17,208 nucleotides of DNA, from positions 1-17,208 of the forward strand of contig CALGIG010000056.1 of assembly GCA_937915865.1 (NCBI GenBank), written 5' to 3'. The position numbers and the translations under genes were made by a program. The notes under the pieces were generated by a model that did not search any database, was not told the DNA's origin, and saw nothing but the letters and a program-made list of their open reading frames with translations. This document shows positions 1 to 8,128 of this stretch, piece after piece (within the stretch, counting starts at the first letter, position 1; each line of letters opens with the position of its first letter). Source of the DNA: an uncultured Prolixibacteraceae bacterium. GTDB taxonomy: Bacteria; Bacteroidota; Bacteroidia; Bacteroidales; Prolixibacteraceae.

Positions 1-74
1 ACCTAAGAAAATCATTAAATTATATGCTGTTTTTAATCTGTTAAAGTAGAATTAAGAAATCTGAAAATTTGATT

Positions 75-2861
75 TTATTCTTTATACAAGTCTTTCACGT
101 AGTCGGCAGGAGTCTTTCCTGTTTCGTTTCTAAAGATTCTGTAAAAAGAGGTCTTTGAATTAAAACCACATTGCTGACCTATTGAAAGGAAAGTAAATCG
201 ATCATAAGCTTTATCTTTCAACCGTTTTATTACTTCGTCAACACGATACTTATTTACAAAATCGGGGAAACTTTGGTTTAAATCCTGGTTGAGAACCTGA
301 GATAAGTCGTGTATCGAGCAATTAACCTCGGTGGCAAGATCTGCAAGTTTAAATTCTGAATTTAGGTATGGTTTCTTTTCGCTCATTACCCTTTTCATTT
401 CGATTATTATTGCTTTGCTCTGAGACTCAGGTAACTTAATGCCTTTGTATGGTTCAGCTTTCACGGGCAATTCTCTGCTTTTTTGTTTCAACCAAATAAT
501 ATAGCGCCAGAGAAGAAATCCGCCCACTGCAATAAGAAGAACAATAAATCCGTAGAAAAACGGAGATGTTAATAATGACCTATGAATTTGGATTGTTATC
601 GATGCTATATATGGCGAATTTTCGCTGGTTTCATTGACATTTCGCACCTTAAATGTATAGGTACCTGGACTTAACTTCTCGTAAAAGACTGAATTCCGAT
701 TATCATTATTTCGCCATTCTTTATCTAATCCTTCGAGCTTATATTCATAGTTGTTGTCAGTAGGATTAATATAATTAAGACTGGCAAACCGAAACCCGAC
801 ACTACTTGACCAATATGACAACCGTATAAAATTTGTTGCCTCTAATGGCTGCTTTAAAACCGAATTGGGGCCTGGTTCAACTGCTTTTCCAAACAAATAG
901 AAGTCTGTTAATCTAATATCGTCGCTTTTTAACGATCCTTCCAACTCGACTGGATTAAAAGAAACTAAACCCTTTTCATTGCCAAAATATAGGGTTTCGT
1001 CTTTCGATTGGTAGGCTGAAGCCGGCGTGAACACTAAGCTTGGCAGTCCATCGGACAAGGTAAAGCGAGTGAAGCGTTTGTTTTTTGCAGAGTATTTGCA
1101 GAATCCTTTCAATGTGCTGATCCAATACTCACCGGTATTACTCTCAAGAATAGCGCATACTGAATTATCTGACAATCCATCACCTTCATGGAAGATTTTT
1201 ACATCGCTAAGCCCCTGGTCAATCATGAAAAGACCTCCCCTTTCAGTGCATATCCAGATGTTGCCTACCTGATCTTCATACACATAGTTAACCTTGAATT
1301 TATTTTCTTCGAGATCGGGCAGTTTTACTTTTTCGAGATAGTCGCCCGAAACATTGTAAACTGAAAATCCGGACATAGTCCCTACCCAAAGCCGTCCTTT
1401 CGAATCAAATGATAATTCAAAAATCTCATCGCTGGGCAATTCGATATTTTGCCTGTTAAAATTGAAAATCTGCTTGGTAACTGGCGAATACCTGTAAATT
1501 CCTGAAAACGTTGCTATCCAAAGGTTCCCGAAATTGTCAGTTTCAAAAGCGTATGTATTACCATTTCCGAAATGCGTATTATCTAGGAATGGCTTAATGC
1601 GTTTTTCTGACGGAGAAAACAGGCTGATTCCGCCTCCAAAGGTGCCAAGTAGGATATCGCCCTTGTACGGATATATAGAGAGAATTATGTTCGAACGCAA
1701 TCCACCGGTGTTGCCAGAATTCACCTGAAAGAAATTTGCTTTTCCGCTTTTTTCAACCTGGATAAAGCCATTGCGGGTTCCGAAATACTGCGAACCATCG
1801 GGTGCAAAATAGAACGACCGGATGCTTTTGTTTGCTTCAGGAGCTTGGGTGGTTAAAGAGTGTAACCTGAAATTGCGAACAAAACTTCTGGAAAAATTAA
1901 TTCCACCCGAATATGTACCAATCCAATACCTTTCGTTTTTATCCAAATAAAACGAATAAATTGAATTTGAACTTAGTGAATTGGGATTATCCTCATCATT
2001 TAAAATATTTTTGATTTCCTTGGTTCTGACATTTATTATTTTTAAGCCACCTCCGTCAGTACCCACGAACAGCCGTTCCTTGCCATCGGATGAAATGGAC
2101 AGCACAATTTTATTGTCGATATTAAATTCCGAAGAAAATGCCTTGGTCGACAGGTCAAATTCAACCACACCCATAAAACTTGTTCCCAAATAGATTTTGT
2201 TTCCAATATTGCAAAGCGAGGTGAAAGAATTAAAACCGTCCTGTGGAAATAAATTATTTCTGAAAATATCTTTTCTCTTTGAATCGAGCGAATATCGTAT
2301 TAACCCCGCGTGTGTCGACAACCACAAATTACCATGATTATCTGGGAAAATACCTGAGATGTAGTTTTCTTTTGACCAAGGTTCCGGATTCAAAAGAATT
2401 TGTTCCGAATTTTTGCTTCTCGGATTGACCAGAAAAAGTCCGTTTGTCGTTCCCACACAAAGGCAACTGTCATATAAAAAAGCAAGCGACCTCACAACGA
2501 TAATTTCTTTTGCCAGCGCTACCCGTTCAAATTTGTCGATCTTGAGATTTCGGTAAAACAAACCGGTGGAGGTTCCTACCCAGATTTGTTTTTGAGAATC
2601 TTCAGAAATGGCATAAACATTCTCAACTGTTTCAGGAAATTTTTGCGAGAATGGTCTTATTTCAACTCCATCAAAACGGTCGAGTCCTTCAATGGTCCCA
2701 AACCACATAAATCCGTAGGAATCTTTATAGATGGCATTAACCTGGTTGTTCGACAAGCCATTTTCAACTGAAAGCTTTGAGAACGAGAGATTATTTGCCT
2801 GACAGAGAGTGGAATAAAAGAAATATCCCAAAATAAATATAAGTTTCTGTAGCGGGCTCAT
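75..2861 (-). CDS. Membrane-tethered propeller sensor / AraC-type transcription regulator (no kinase)
   Basis: Predicted 928-residue PUL regulator. Residues 1-23 form a signal peptide ending near YSTLCQA. From about residue 25 to 670 runs a two-component-regulator propeller made of repeated blades with motifs such as GFMWFGTIEGL, GNLWLSTHAGL and GRLWVGTMSG. A Y_Y_Y domain follows at about 690-763 (YEYKLEGLDKEW, LSPGTYTFKVR). A single membrane helix spans about 768-790. An AraC-type helix-turn-helix fills about 832-924, with the typical ending CGFNSKTSFYRIFRNETGKTPADY. The order matches Bacteroidota hybrid two-component systems, but HisKA, HATPase and receiver domains are absent: only about 40 residues separate the helix from the HTH. 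The sensor should lie in the periplasm and the HTH in the cytoplasm. The gene is co-directional with the PUL but 759 bases beyond its last enzyme, so it is probably transcribed separately. I infer that it senses a PUL glycan; the ligand is unknown. Confidence 0.9.
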   Translation of the reverse strand: MSPLQKLIFILGYFFYSTLCQANNLSFSKLSVENGLSNNQVNAIYKDSYGFMWFGTIEGLDRFDGVEIRPFSQKFPETVENVYAISEDSQKQIWVGTSTGLFYRNLKIDKFERVALAKEIIVVRSLAFLYDSCLCVGTTNGLFLVNPRSKNSEQILLNPEPWSKENYISGIFPDNHGNLWLSTHAGLIRYSLDSKRKDIFRNNLFPQDGFNSFTSLCNIGNKIYLGTSFMGVVEFDLSTKAFSSEFNIDNKIVLSISSDGKERLFVGTDGGGLKIINVRTKEIKNILNDEDNPNSLSSNSIYSFYLDKNERYWIGTYSGGINFSRSFVRNFRLHSLTTQAPEANKSIRSFYFAPDGSQYFGTRNGFIQVEKSGKANFFQVNSGNTGGLRSNIILSIYPYKGDILLGTFGGGISLFSPSEKRIKPFLDNTHFGNGNTYAFETDNFGNLWIATFSGIYRYSPVTKQIFNFNRQNIELPSDEIFELSFDSKGRLWVGTMSGFSVYNVSGDYLEKVKLPDLEENKFKVNYVYEDQVGNIWICTERGGLFMIDQGLSDVKIFHEGDGLSDNSVCAILESNTGEYWISTLKGFCKYSAKNKRFTRFTLSDGLPSLVFTPASAYQSKDETLYFGNEKGLVSFNPVELEGSLKSDDIRLTDFYLFGKAVEPGPNSVLKQPLEATNFIRLSYWSSSVGFRFASLNYINPTDNNYEYKLEGLDKEWRNNDNRNSVFYEKLSPGTYTFKVRNVNETSENSPYIASITIQIHRSLLTSPFFYGFIVLLIAVGGFLLWRYIIWLKQKSRELPVKAEPYKGIKLPESQSKAIIIEMKRVMSEKKPYLNSEFKLADLATEVNCSIHDLSQVLNQDLNQSFPDFVNKYRVDEVIKRLKDKAYDRFTFLSIGQQCGFNSKTSFYRIFRNETGKTPADYVKDLYKE

Positions 2862-3620
2862 GAAGATAGATCGTTAAAACCTGTTAAAAGTAATAATTTC
2901 AACAATAAATTGAATAACAAAGACATGGCGAACATGAGGTAAGATTGCTAAATAAGCAAATTGATTGCCAAAGGAAGATACCTAACACATTGCAAATAAA
3001 TTTATTGACTCACCCGGTTACATCAGCCACCCATCAAATCATAGCGTCTGCGATAACACATTCAACCTTGCCTCCCGATGGGAAAAGTAGATCTTTTAAA
3101 ATGTGCTTTGCGACCTTTCTTCCCGTATTCATGTTTGAACTTTCAGCGATTCACAAACGTAGTTTTCGCGTACATCAATTACAGAATGAATACACACTTA
3201 GAAGGACGTCCAATTGAATGACTCTTCATTTTTATGAATTTCCTAATAAACGTTGTTTTACCTAAAATATTTTTTCTCTGGATTTTCTATTATCTGTTTT
3301 CGATAAAACACCTGTCAGGGATTTGCTTACCATCTCTCAAGTCAATCAAAATGTCAAAGAACTACAGTCTAATTTGTTTGATATTATGTTTTAATTTTTA
3401 ACGCACCAGTAGTAAGGTACAATAACGGATATTCATTATAAAAATTATGGGAATATAACAAATCATCAGATTGTAATGGGGTAATCTTATATGGAATAGT
3501 TACTTGTTCAAAACAATACATGCAAGGAAAAGTATTCTTATGATAATTATAATCAAACATTGTTCTGTATAACTAAATTTTAAGCGGTTAACTATATTAT
3601 TCCAGCAATTATTATCATTT
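2862..3620. other. Gene-poor spacer between the GH9-like gene and the regulator
   Basis: This 759-base AT-rich stretch has no convincing gene. The part nearest 2861 must contain the promoter of the regulator, but I could not find a good Bacteroidota-type promoter (TTTG, then TAnnTTTG about 20 bases later). Bases 3034-3132 on the minus strand contain an ATG-started 32-codon reading frame with a plausible composition (starting MNTGRKVAKHILKDLL). It could be a small protein or the remnant of a larger decayed gene. An open frame on the plus strand over roughly the same bases has no recognisable motif and looks spurious. The rest (about 3230-3620) is very AT-rich, and no clear terminator hairpin was found after the GH9-like gene. 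Confidence 0.5.
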
Positions 3621-5429
3621 CTACCTCGACTGTTCTTCCATTAACCAGAGAACATTACCTGAAACAGGCATGTCTATCTCGTTGGCAAAACCATAATCCT
3701 GAGGATCAAAAGAGCTGCGATTCAAACTGATACTAACAGCACCCGGAATCTGTGGGGTTGGCGGGAAAAACTCACCAAAAAGTCCGTGTGCCGGTTGGTT
3801 GTAACCCACACCTTCAATAGCACTGGCATCAAAAGGGTTACAACCCATAATCCAATCGAGTTGCCTTTGGGCAATCACCCGGCACTGGTTATTTCCGGTG
3901 ATGTCAGCGGCCCGGTTGAGGAACAAGCCAGCTAATGCAATATCGTAGTGGTAAAGATATCGACGATATTGATAGCACATGAATTTTTCTGTGCCACTTT
4001 CAGACCTCGGATGAATCGCGATCCCCGGATAAAAGCCTTCAACATTCTGGTTGTTATCGACACACGGGTTATCACTGAGGGTAAAATTGGTTGCTACCAG
4101 ACCCCACGGATTACGTTTAGCAATTTCGCAATACCACGCTGAAACTGTTTGGATTGTTTTCCGCCAACGAGCCGCATCCTGGTGTTTAGGTGCTGCTGCT
4201 ACCATTTCGCATAGGCCGAGCATGATGGGCCCATTTCCAAAATACCCGAAGCCAGGTAAGGTTGATGCAAGACGGTCGCCTTCCGGCCCCTCCCAAAACA
4301 GAGGAGATAAGTTTCCATCTTTCTCATTAATTACCTGTAAATTAACCAGCTTTGTTGCAGATTGTGCTGCGTCATTTAACAATGTAGAATCACCGGACAC
4401 TCGATAAAGCGCCAAAGCAGCACGCATCCGATGTGCAAGTTCTTGTGCGGAGCCTTCATAGAAATTCGAAAAATTCGTTTTGAGTGCTTCATGACCAAGT
4501 GGTGGCATTGCCGGAGGGTTATAAGTACCTTGGGGTCGCTTCCCCAAAATCATGTATTTCCAGATGTTTTCAGCTGTCTGGCGGCATTTCGCGGCATAGT
4601 CTGCATCTTTATCTTTAAAGTAATCAGCCGCTAAAGCCTGATGAAGTATTGTATTCCAAAGTGCGGGTGCAGGAGGATCTGTTGGATAATAATCGCGTGA
4701 TCCCCAATGAATTGGAATAAAAACACAATCATACATGCCCCCATCACTTCGTAGCAACTTCTGATAGTAATCACATCCCCAACGCACCTCTTCTGTAATA
4801 CATCCTCTGTCCCAGAATGGCTTTTGAATGGCACCAAACTGTACCAGTCCAATCAGACCAAGATTTAAGCCCCAAGGCCATTTCCGTAGGTCTGACGACT
4901 GATGATAACCACCCGAAAAATCACGATGACCACTTCCTACCAGGAACCCGTCGTCGAGATGGCAGGGCCCGGTACAACTTTTTCCTGTTGTGTCGCCACA
5001 TCTCACGAAAGAAAAATAATTGAACATGATTCGCTTGGGCATATCGTAAACACCAGCCTGAATCGTAAAACATCGCGATTTTAACGAACCACAGCGAACC
5101 TGGTAAATGCCATCTTCCTTAAGTGCCGTGAAATCGCCAATCCAGCCATGCTCTAATTCATTTCCGCCTTCACGCAAGGTATCGGTAAAAACCTGAGTAA
5201 ACTTCGTATCCTTTAACCTGTAAATCGAAAATGTCTTTTCCGGCGGTTTGGGAATAACACAATGTTTCGGGGCATTGGGTAAAAAACCTACGTGATTCAC
5301 AAGGATAATTCCTGATTCCTTCGGCAAGGGATCCCCTTTTGTTGATTCTTTTTCAGAATATTGCATTGCAACCAACGGAAATAGCAGTAAAGCAGTAAAG
5401 AATTTAAATATCTTTTTTATGTCTCTCAT
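3621..5429 (-). CDS. GH9-family-like glycoside hydrolase with N-terminal Ig-like domain
   Basis: 602 residues, exported: a hydrophobic N-terminal segment (about 8-21) is followed by MQYSEKES, with no lipobox Cys. Residues about 40-125 form the CelD-type Ig-like domain (VNHVGFLPNAPKHCVI). The (alpha/alpha)6 GH9 barrel fills about 130-600. GH9 landmarks are SGGYHQSSDLRKW (172-184), RWGCDYYQKLLRSDGGMY, QLDWIMGCNPFDAS (523-536) and ANEIDMPVSGNVLW (582-595). E584 aligns with the catalytic acid. In the usual DAGD base motif the second Asp is kept (D180), but the first is Gln (Q177). C144, C156, H157 and H176 have a spacing like the structural zinc site known from Clostridium CelD. Sixteen Cys residues is high for an exported protein. 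It is the last gene of the operon, 11 bases after the GH43-like gene. Expected role: cleavage of a beta-linked backbone, probably in the periplasm. Cellulase activity should not be assumed. Confidence 0.82.
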   Translation of the reverse strand: MRDIKKIFKFFTALLLFPLVAMQYSEKESTKGDPLPKESGIILVNHVGFLPNAPKHCVIPKPPEKTFSIYRLKDTKFTQVFTDTLREGGNELEHGWIGDFTALKEDGIYQVRCGSLKSRCFTIQAGVYDMPKRIMFNYFSFVRCGDTTGKSCTGPCHLDDGFLVGSGHRDFSGGYHQSSDLRKWPWGLNLGLIGLVQFGAIQKPFWDRGCITEEVRWGCDYYQKLLRSDGGMYDCVFIPIHWGSRDYYPTDPPAPALWNTILHQALAADYFKDKDADYAAKCRQTAENIWKYMILGKRPQGTYNPPAMPPLGHEALKTNFSNFYEGSAQELAHRMRAALALYRVSGDSTLLNDAAQSATKLVNLQVINEKDGNLSPLFWEGPEGDRLASTLPGFGYFGNGPIMLGLCEMVAAAPKHQDAARWRKTIQTVSAWYCEIAKRNPWGLVATNFTLSDNPCVDNNQNVEGFYPGIAIHPRSESGTEKFMCYQYRRYLYHYDIALAGLFLNRAADITGNNQCRVIAQRQLDWIMGCNPFDASAIEGVGYNQPAHGLFGEFFPPTPQIPGAVSISLNRSSFDPQDYGFANEIDMPVSGNVLWLMEEQSR

Positions 5430-5440
5430 AACCTAAATCT

Positions 5441-6550
5441 TTATTTACTTAACTTATTTATATTCCATTGCTTTTGCCATTTTACAGACATTGTATGCTT
5501 TTCGACATTAAATTCTATCGGTAGCCAGATATAGGTAGATTGATTTAAAAATTTCAGATTAAATCGGTCAGCCATAAAAATTAGATCATCATGGTTCTCT
5601 TCTAAATTGAGAACAAAATTGACTTGGGAATCGAAGGTGGTGTTCTCTTTCGTACCTCTGGCAAAAGTTCCTTTGTTTTCCCATGGGCCATCTATTGATG
5701 AGGACACACAATAAAAATTACTGTTGGGATTCCAGCCCGACAGTCCAGATTGCACAAAATAATACATGCCTCTATGCTTAAACATAACCGGAGCTTCGCC
5801 ACCTTTTGTCCCGTGCATTATTTCACATTTAACAACAGATTGATAATCATCACTTAATTCATAAATTAACGAAATATCGTGTGAAACAATCAGATACGCT
5901 TTATTATCCGAATCTTTAAAAAGCGTCATATCCCATCCTCTAATACGTTCGGGAGGATCATTGACTGCAACAGGCCATACATTGTTCCACATACCAGAAA
6001 TGTTAGATGAACAATGCCATAATAGTTTGCCCTTAAATTCAAAAGGGCCAGTTGGCCTTTCCGAAACAGCATAAATAATATCATTATATATATTATAATC
6101 AGGAGATATTAATGCAGCCATTAGAATATACTTTCCTGTTTTGTCGTTTTTTATAACCTTTGGACGAAATAAGCCATTCAAAGGCTGTAATAAAGAGGAG
6201 GAGGAATAATTTGCTTTAAGAACAGTATCTTCAAACTTCCATTCATACAGGTTTTTTGAAGAATATATAGAAATACCTTCATTAATTAGCCATTGAAAAT
6301 TTTGGTTCGATAAAGTATTTGGGGGAAGTGTCGGGCCCGTCCATCTCATGCCATACCAATAGTATGTTCCATTATCGTATAAGACACAACCCATGTGTGC
6401 CTGAATCGGGTCACCTTTTATATCTTTCCATTCCTTACCTGGTTTAATATTCTCATCTTTTATCCTTATTTGACCCAATAAATTATGGGTTATAACCATT
6501 ATTACTAAAAAAATGATTAGTCTTGACAAAAGCTCTTTAATTTTTAACAT
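5441..6550 (-). CDS. GH43-like five-bladed beta-propeller glycosidase, exo-beta-1,3-galactanase type
   Basis: 369 residues with a hydrophobic signal sequence (about 10-26, ending LLGQ). The whole mature chain is one five-bladed propeller. The start DPIQAHMGCVLYDNGTYYWY (48-67) is characteristic of the GH43 branch containing exo-beta-1,3-galactanases (GH43_24/_34-like), as are GWDMTLFKDSDNKAYL (205-220), GGEAPVMFKHRGMYYF (250-265) and FDSQVNFVL (306-314). E252 aligns with the catalytic acid, and Q309 with the Gln that replaces the usual base Asp in this branch. The motif normally read as ERPKV is FRPKV here: F128 takes the place of a conserved active-site Glu (codon TTT, bases complementary to about 6167-6169). 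It may therefore be inactive, binding-only or altered in specificity. It sits between the GH29 gene (59 bases) and the GH9-like gene (11 bases), so it should be co-transcribed with both. The assignment rests on remembered family motifs. Confidence 0.78.
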   Translation of the reverse strand: MLKIKELLSRLIIFLVIMVITHNLLGQIRIKDENIKPGKEWKDIKGDPIQAHMGCVLYDNGTYYWYGMRWTGPTLPPNTLSNQNFQWLINEGISIYSSKNLYEWKFEDTVLKANYSSSSLLQPLNGLFRPKVIKNDKTGKYILMAALISPDYNIYNDIIYAVSERPTGPFEFKGKLLWHCSSNISGMWNNVWPVAVNDPPERIRGWDMTLFKDSDNKAYLIVSHDISLIYELSDDYQSVVKCEIMHGTKGGEAPVMFKHRGMYYFVQSGLSGWNPNSNFYCVSSSIDGPWENKGTFARGTKENTTFDSQVNFVLNLEENHDDLIFMADRFNLKFLNQSTYIWLPIEFNVEKHTMSVKWQKQWNINKLSK

Positions 6551-6609
6551 GTTTGGTTAAGTTGTTTGTTGTTATATTCAGGGAATTAAGTCATGTGTGT
6601 CAAAGAAAA

Positions 6610-7962
6610 TTAGAACAGATATGCAGTAAAGCCTTTTATCATCGGAATCTCTGTAGTCCTGGTGATCACCAATCGCACTGCTGACACTTTAATTTTATCA
6701 AATCGCTGAATTCTTTTATGCCCCACAGAAACGCCATCGCATATAAATTGCCAGTTCCCATCTACCAAACCTTCTACTTTATACGCTCTAATTCTTTCTC
6801 CATTTGCAATATCTTCCTGAATTTCAATTTGATTAATATTCTGTGACTTAGGAAATTGTATTGAAAACGAGTTTCCCGTTCCCTTAACCGAACCTATTTT
6901 TGATTTCGCTCTTTGTTTCAAAATATTACCAAACATTTCGAAATTTTTACTGTCTTGTAGGGGAAACAATCCAGAAGTGTCGATAGCCATCCCTATTAGC
7001 ATATTTGCATTACGGCCTACGGAGGTATAATATCGATCCATCAAATCATTGGCGCTGAAAAGAAGGCTATCCTGACCATCTTTCCATAACCATCCGCCAT
7101 TCCACGCTCTTTTGTTACGATTAGGAAAATCGGCTTCTGCAGGCATCCAAAATTCGCCATTCGGATTGCCATTTAAATTCGGAACATCTTTCAATCCATC
7201 AGTAACGGTCTGAACTCCTATTCTGCTCCAGTGTGGATATGGTGCCCGTCCATCTTCATTTCCTACCCATCTAATAACATTTTGACAAGAGGTTGGCCCG
7301 CCAAAAAGTACAGCGTTTGGCTGATATTTCTTCAAGAGATCTATTACCCTGCCGGCAATACCTACTTTAGGATCCGACATGACTCCGCCATCAAACCAAA
7401 TCTCAAACAATTCGCCATAGTTGCCCCACAACTCTGATAGTTGTTCATATACAACCTGATTAAATTCGAGACGTTGTTTCTCAGAAAGAACTGTAAATCC
7501 TGCACCATAATATGTATTCATGTTTGTATTATAATAAATACCTGGTTTTAACCCGTATTTTTTACAAGACTTAATGAAATTGAGAACAATATCTTCTTTC
7601 CCTTTTTTTACCGGAGAGTTGCCAATGTGGTAATCGTTTACTTTTGTAGGCCAAAGAGCAAAGCCAGTACCGTGTTTTGCTGTTAATATGGCATATTTTG
7701 CTCCGGCTTTCTTTGCGGCCAATATCCACTGATCGGTATTTAGTTTAGATGGATTGAATGCTGTGGCTGGTGGTAATGTTTCTTTTTTGGAATAATCAAA
7801 GGTCCCGGGGGCATATATGTTAATATCGAAATGAATAAGTACTCCTATTTCAGATTCTGCCCATTTAATTTGTGATTTTGTTGGTAATACGTTGTTTGAT
7901 TGTGCAATAACAACACAAATACCTACAAATAAAAGATAAATAGAAAGGTAAATTTTCAACAT
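6610..7962 (-). CDS. GH29 alpha-L-fucosidase, exported
   Basis: 450 residues. The signal peptide covers about 1-20 (ending CVVIAQ). The GH29 TIM barrel covers about 25-345: WAESEIGVLIHFDINIY (34-50), AKYAILTAKHGTGFALWPTK (88-107), GLKPGIYYN, FEIWFDGGV (186-194) and RWVGNEDGRAPYP (231-243). D191 in WFDGG is the expected nucleophile and E236 in GNE the expected acid/base. The GNE motif and overall layout fit the subfamily-B type (alpha-1,3/1,4-fucosidases). KHGTGF replaces the more common KHHDGF, so one substrate-binding His is Gly (G98). A C-terminal beta-sandwich (about 355-450) resembles a short discoidin/CBM32-like domain. The expected reaction is release of L-fucose from side chains of imported oligosaccharide in the periplasm. 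The gene lies 166 bases after the SusD-like gene across a structured spacer, and 59 bases before the GH43-like gene. Confidence 0.9.
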   Translation of the reverse strand: MLKIYLSIYLLFVGICVVIAQSNNVLPTKSQIKWAESEIGVLIHFDINIYAPGTFDYSKKETLPPATAFNPSKLNTDQWILAAKKAGAKYAILTAKHGTGFALWPTKVNDYHIGNSPVKKGKEDIVLNFIKSCKKYGLKPGIYYNTNMNTYYGAGFTVLSEKQRLEFNQVVYEQLSELWGNYGELFEIWFDGGVMSDPKVGIAGRVIDLLKKYQPNAVLFGGPTSCQNVIRWVGNEDGRAPYPHWSRIGVQTVTDGLKDVPNLNGNPNGEFWMPAEADFPNRNKRAWNGGWLWKDGQDSLLFSANDLMDRYYTSVGRNANMLIGMAIDTSGLFPLQDSKNFEMFGNILKQRAKSKIGSVKGTGNSFSIQFPKSQNINQIEIQEDIANGERIRAYKVEGLVDGNWQFICDGVSVGHKRIQRFDKIKVSAVRLVITRTTEIPMIKGFTAYLF

Positions 7963-8128
7963 AATTTATTTTAAAATGGATCGTAATTAAAATGTAAATT
8001 AAAGATGGAGGTTGCCGAAAAGCAACTAATGCCCTGGTGTTTATTTGTGAAGCTCTGTGTTACAATTGTTTATCTTTTCGTATAGAGTTTCATGAAACTT
8101 TTCAGGCTACCTCCATCAAATAATCTGG
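7963..8128 (-). other. Structured spacer between the susD-like and GH29 genes
   Basis: In this 166-base gap, 8004-8016 and 8105-8117 form inverted arms (GATGGAGGTTGCC against GGCTACCTCCATC, 12 of 13 pairs) enclosing 88 bases. Inside are a small hairpin at 8011-8026 (GTTGC, loop CGAAAA, GCAAC) and a perfect 14-base palindrome, AGTTTCATGAAACT, at 8086-8099. The arms and hairpins would fold in the mRNA. No U-run follows on the minus strand, so it is not a classical terminator. A role in RNA processing, or in unequal expression of susCD against the enzymes, is inferred only. Confidence 0.45.

Noticed and set aside
1..74. Terminator or gene end after the regulator
   Set aside because: The 74 bases are AT-rich, with no clear stem-loop and no coding signal.
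2945..3217. Open frame of 90 codons on the plus strand
   Set aside because: It has no recognisable motif, a composition unlike real proteins, lies opposite to all real genes and has no visible translation signal.
4051..4407. 118-codon open frame on the plus strand inside the GH9-like gene
   Set aside because: It is antisense to a well-supported gene whose motifs cover the whole stretch; it is explained by codon bias of the opposite strand.
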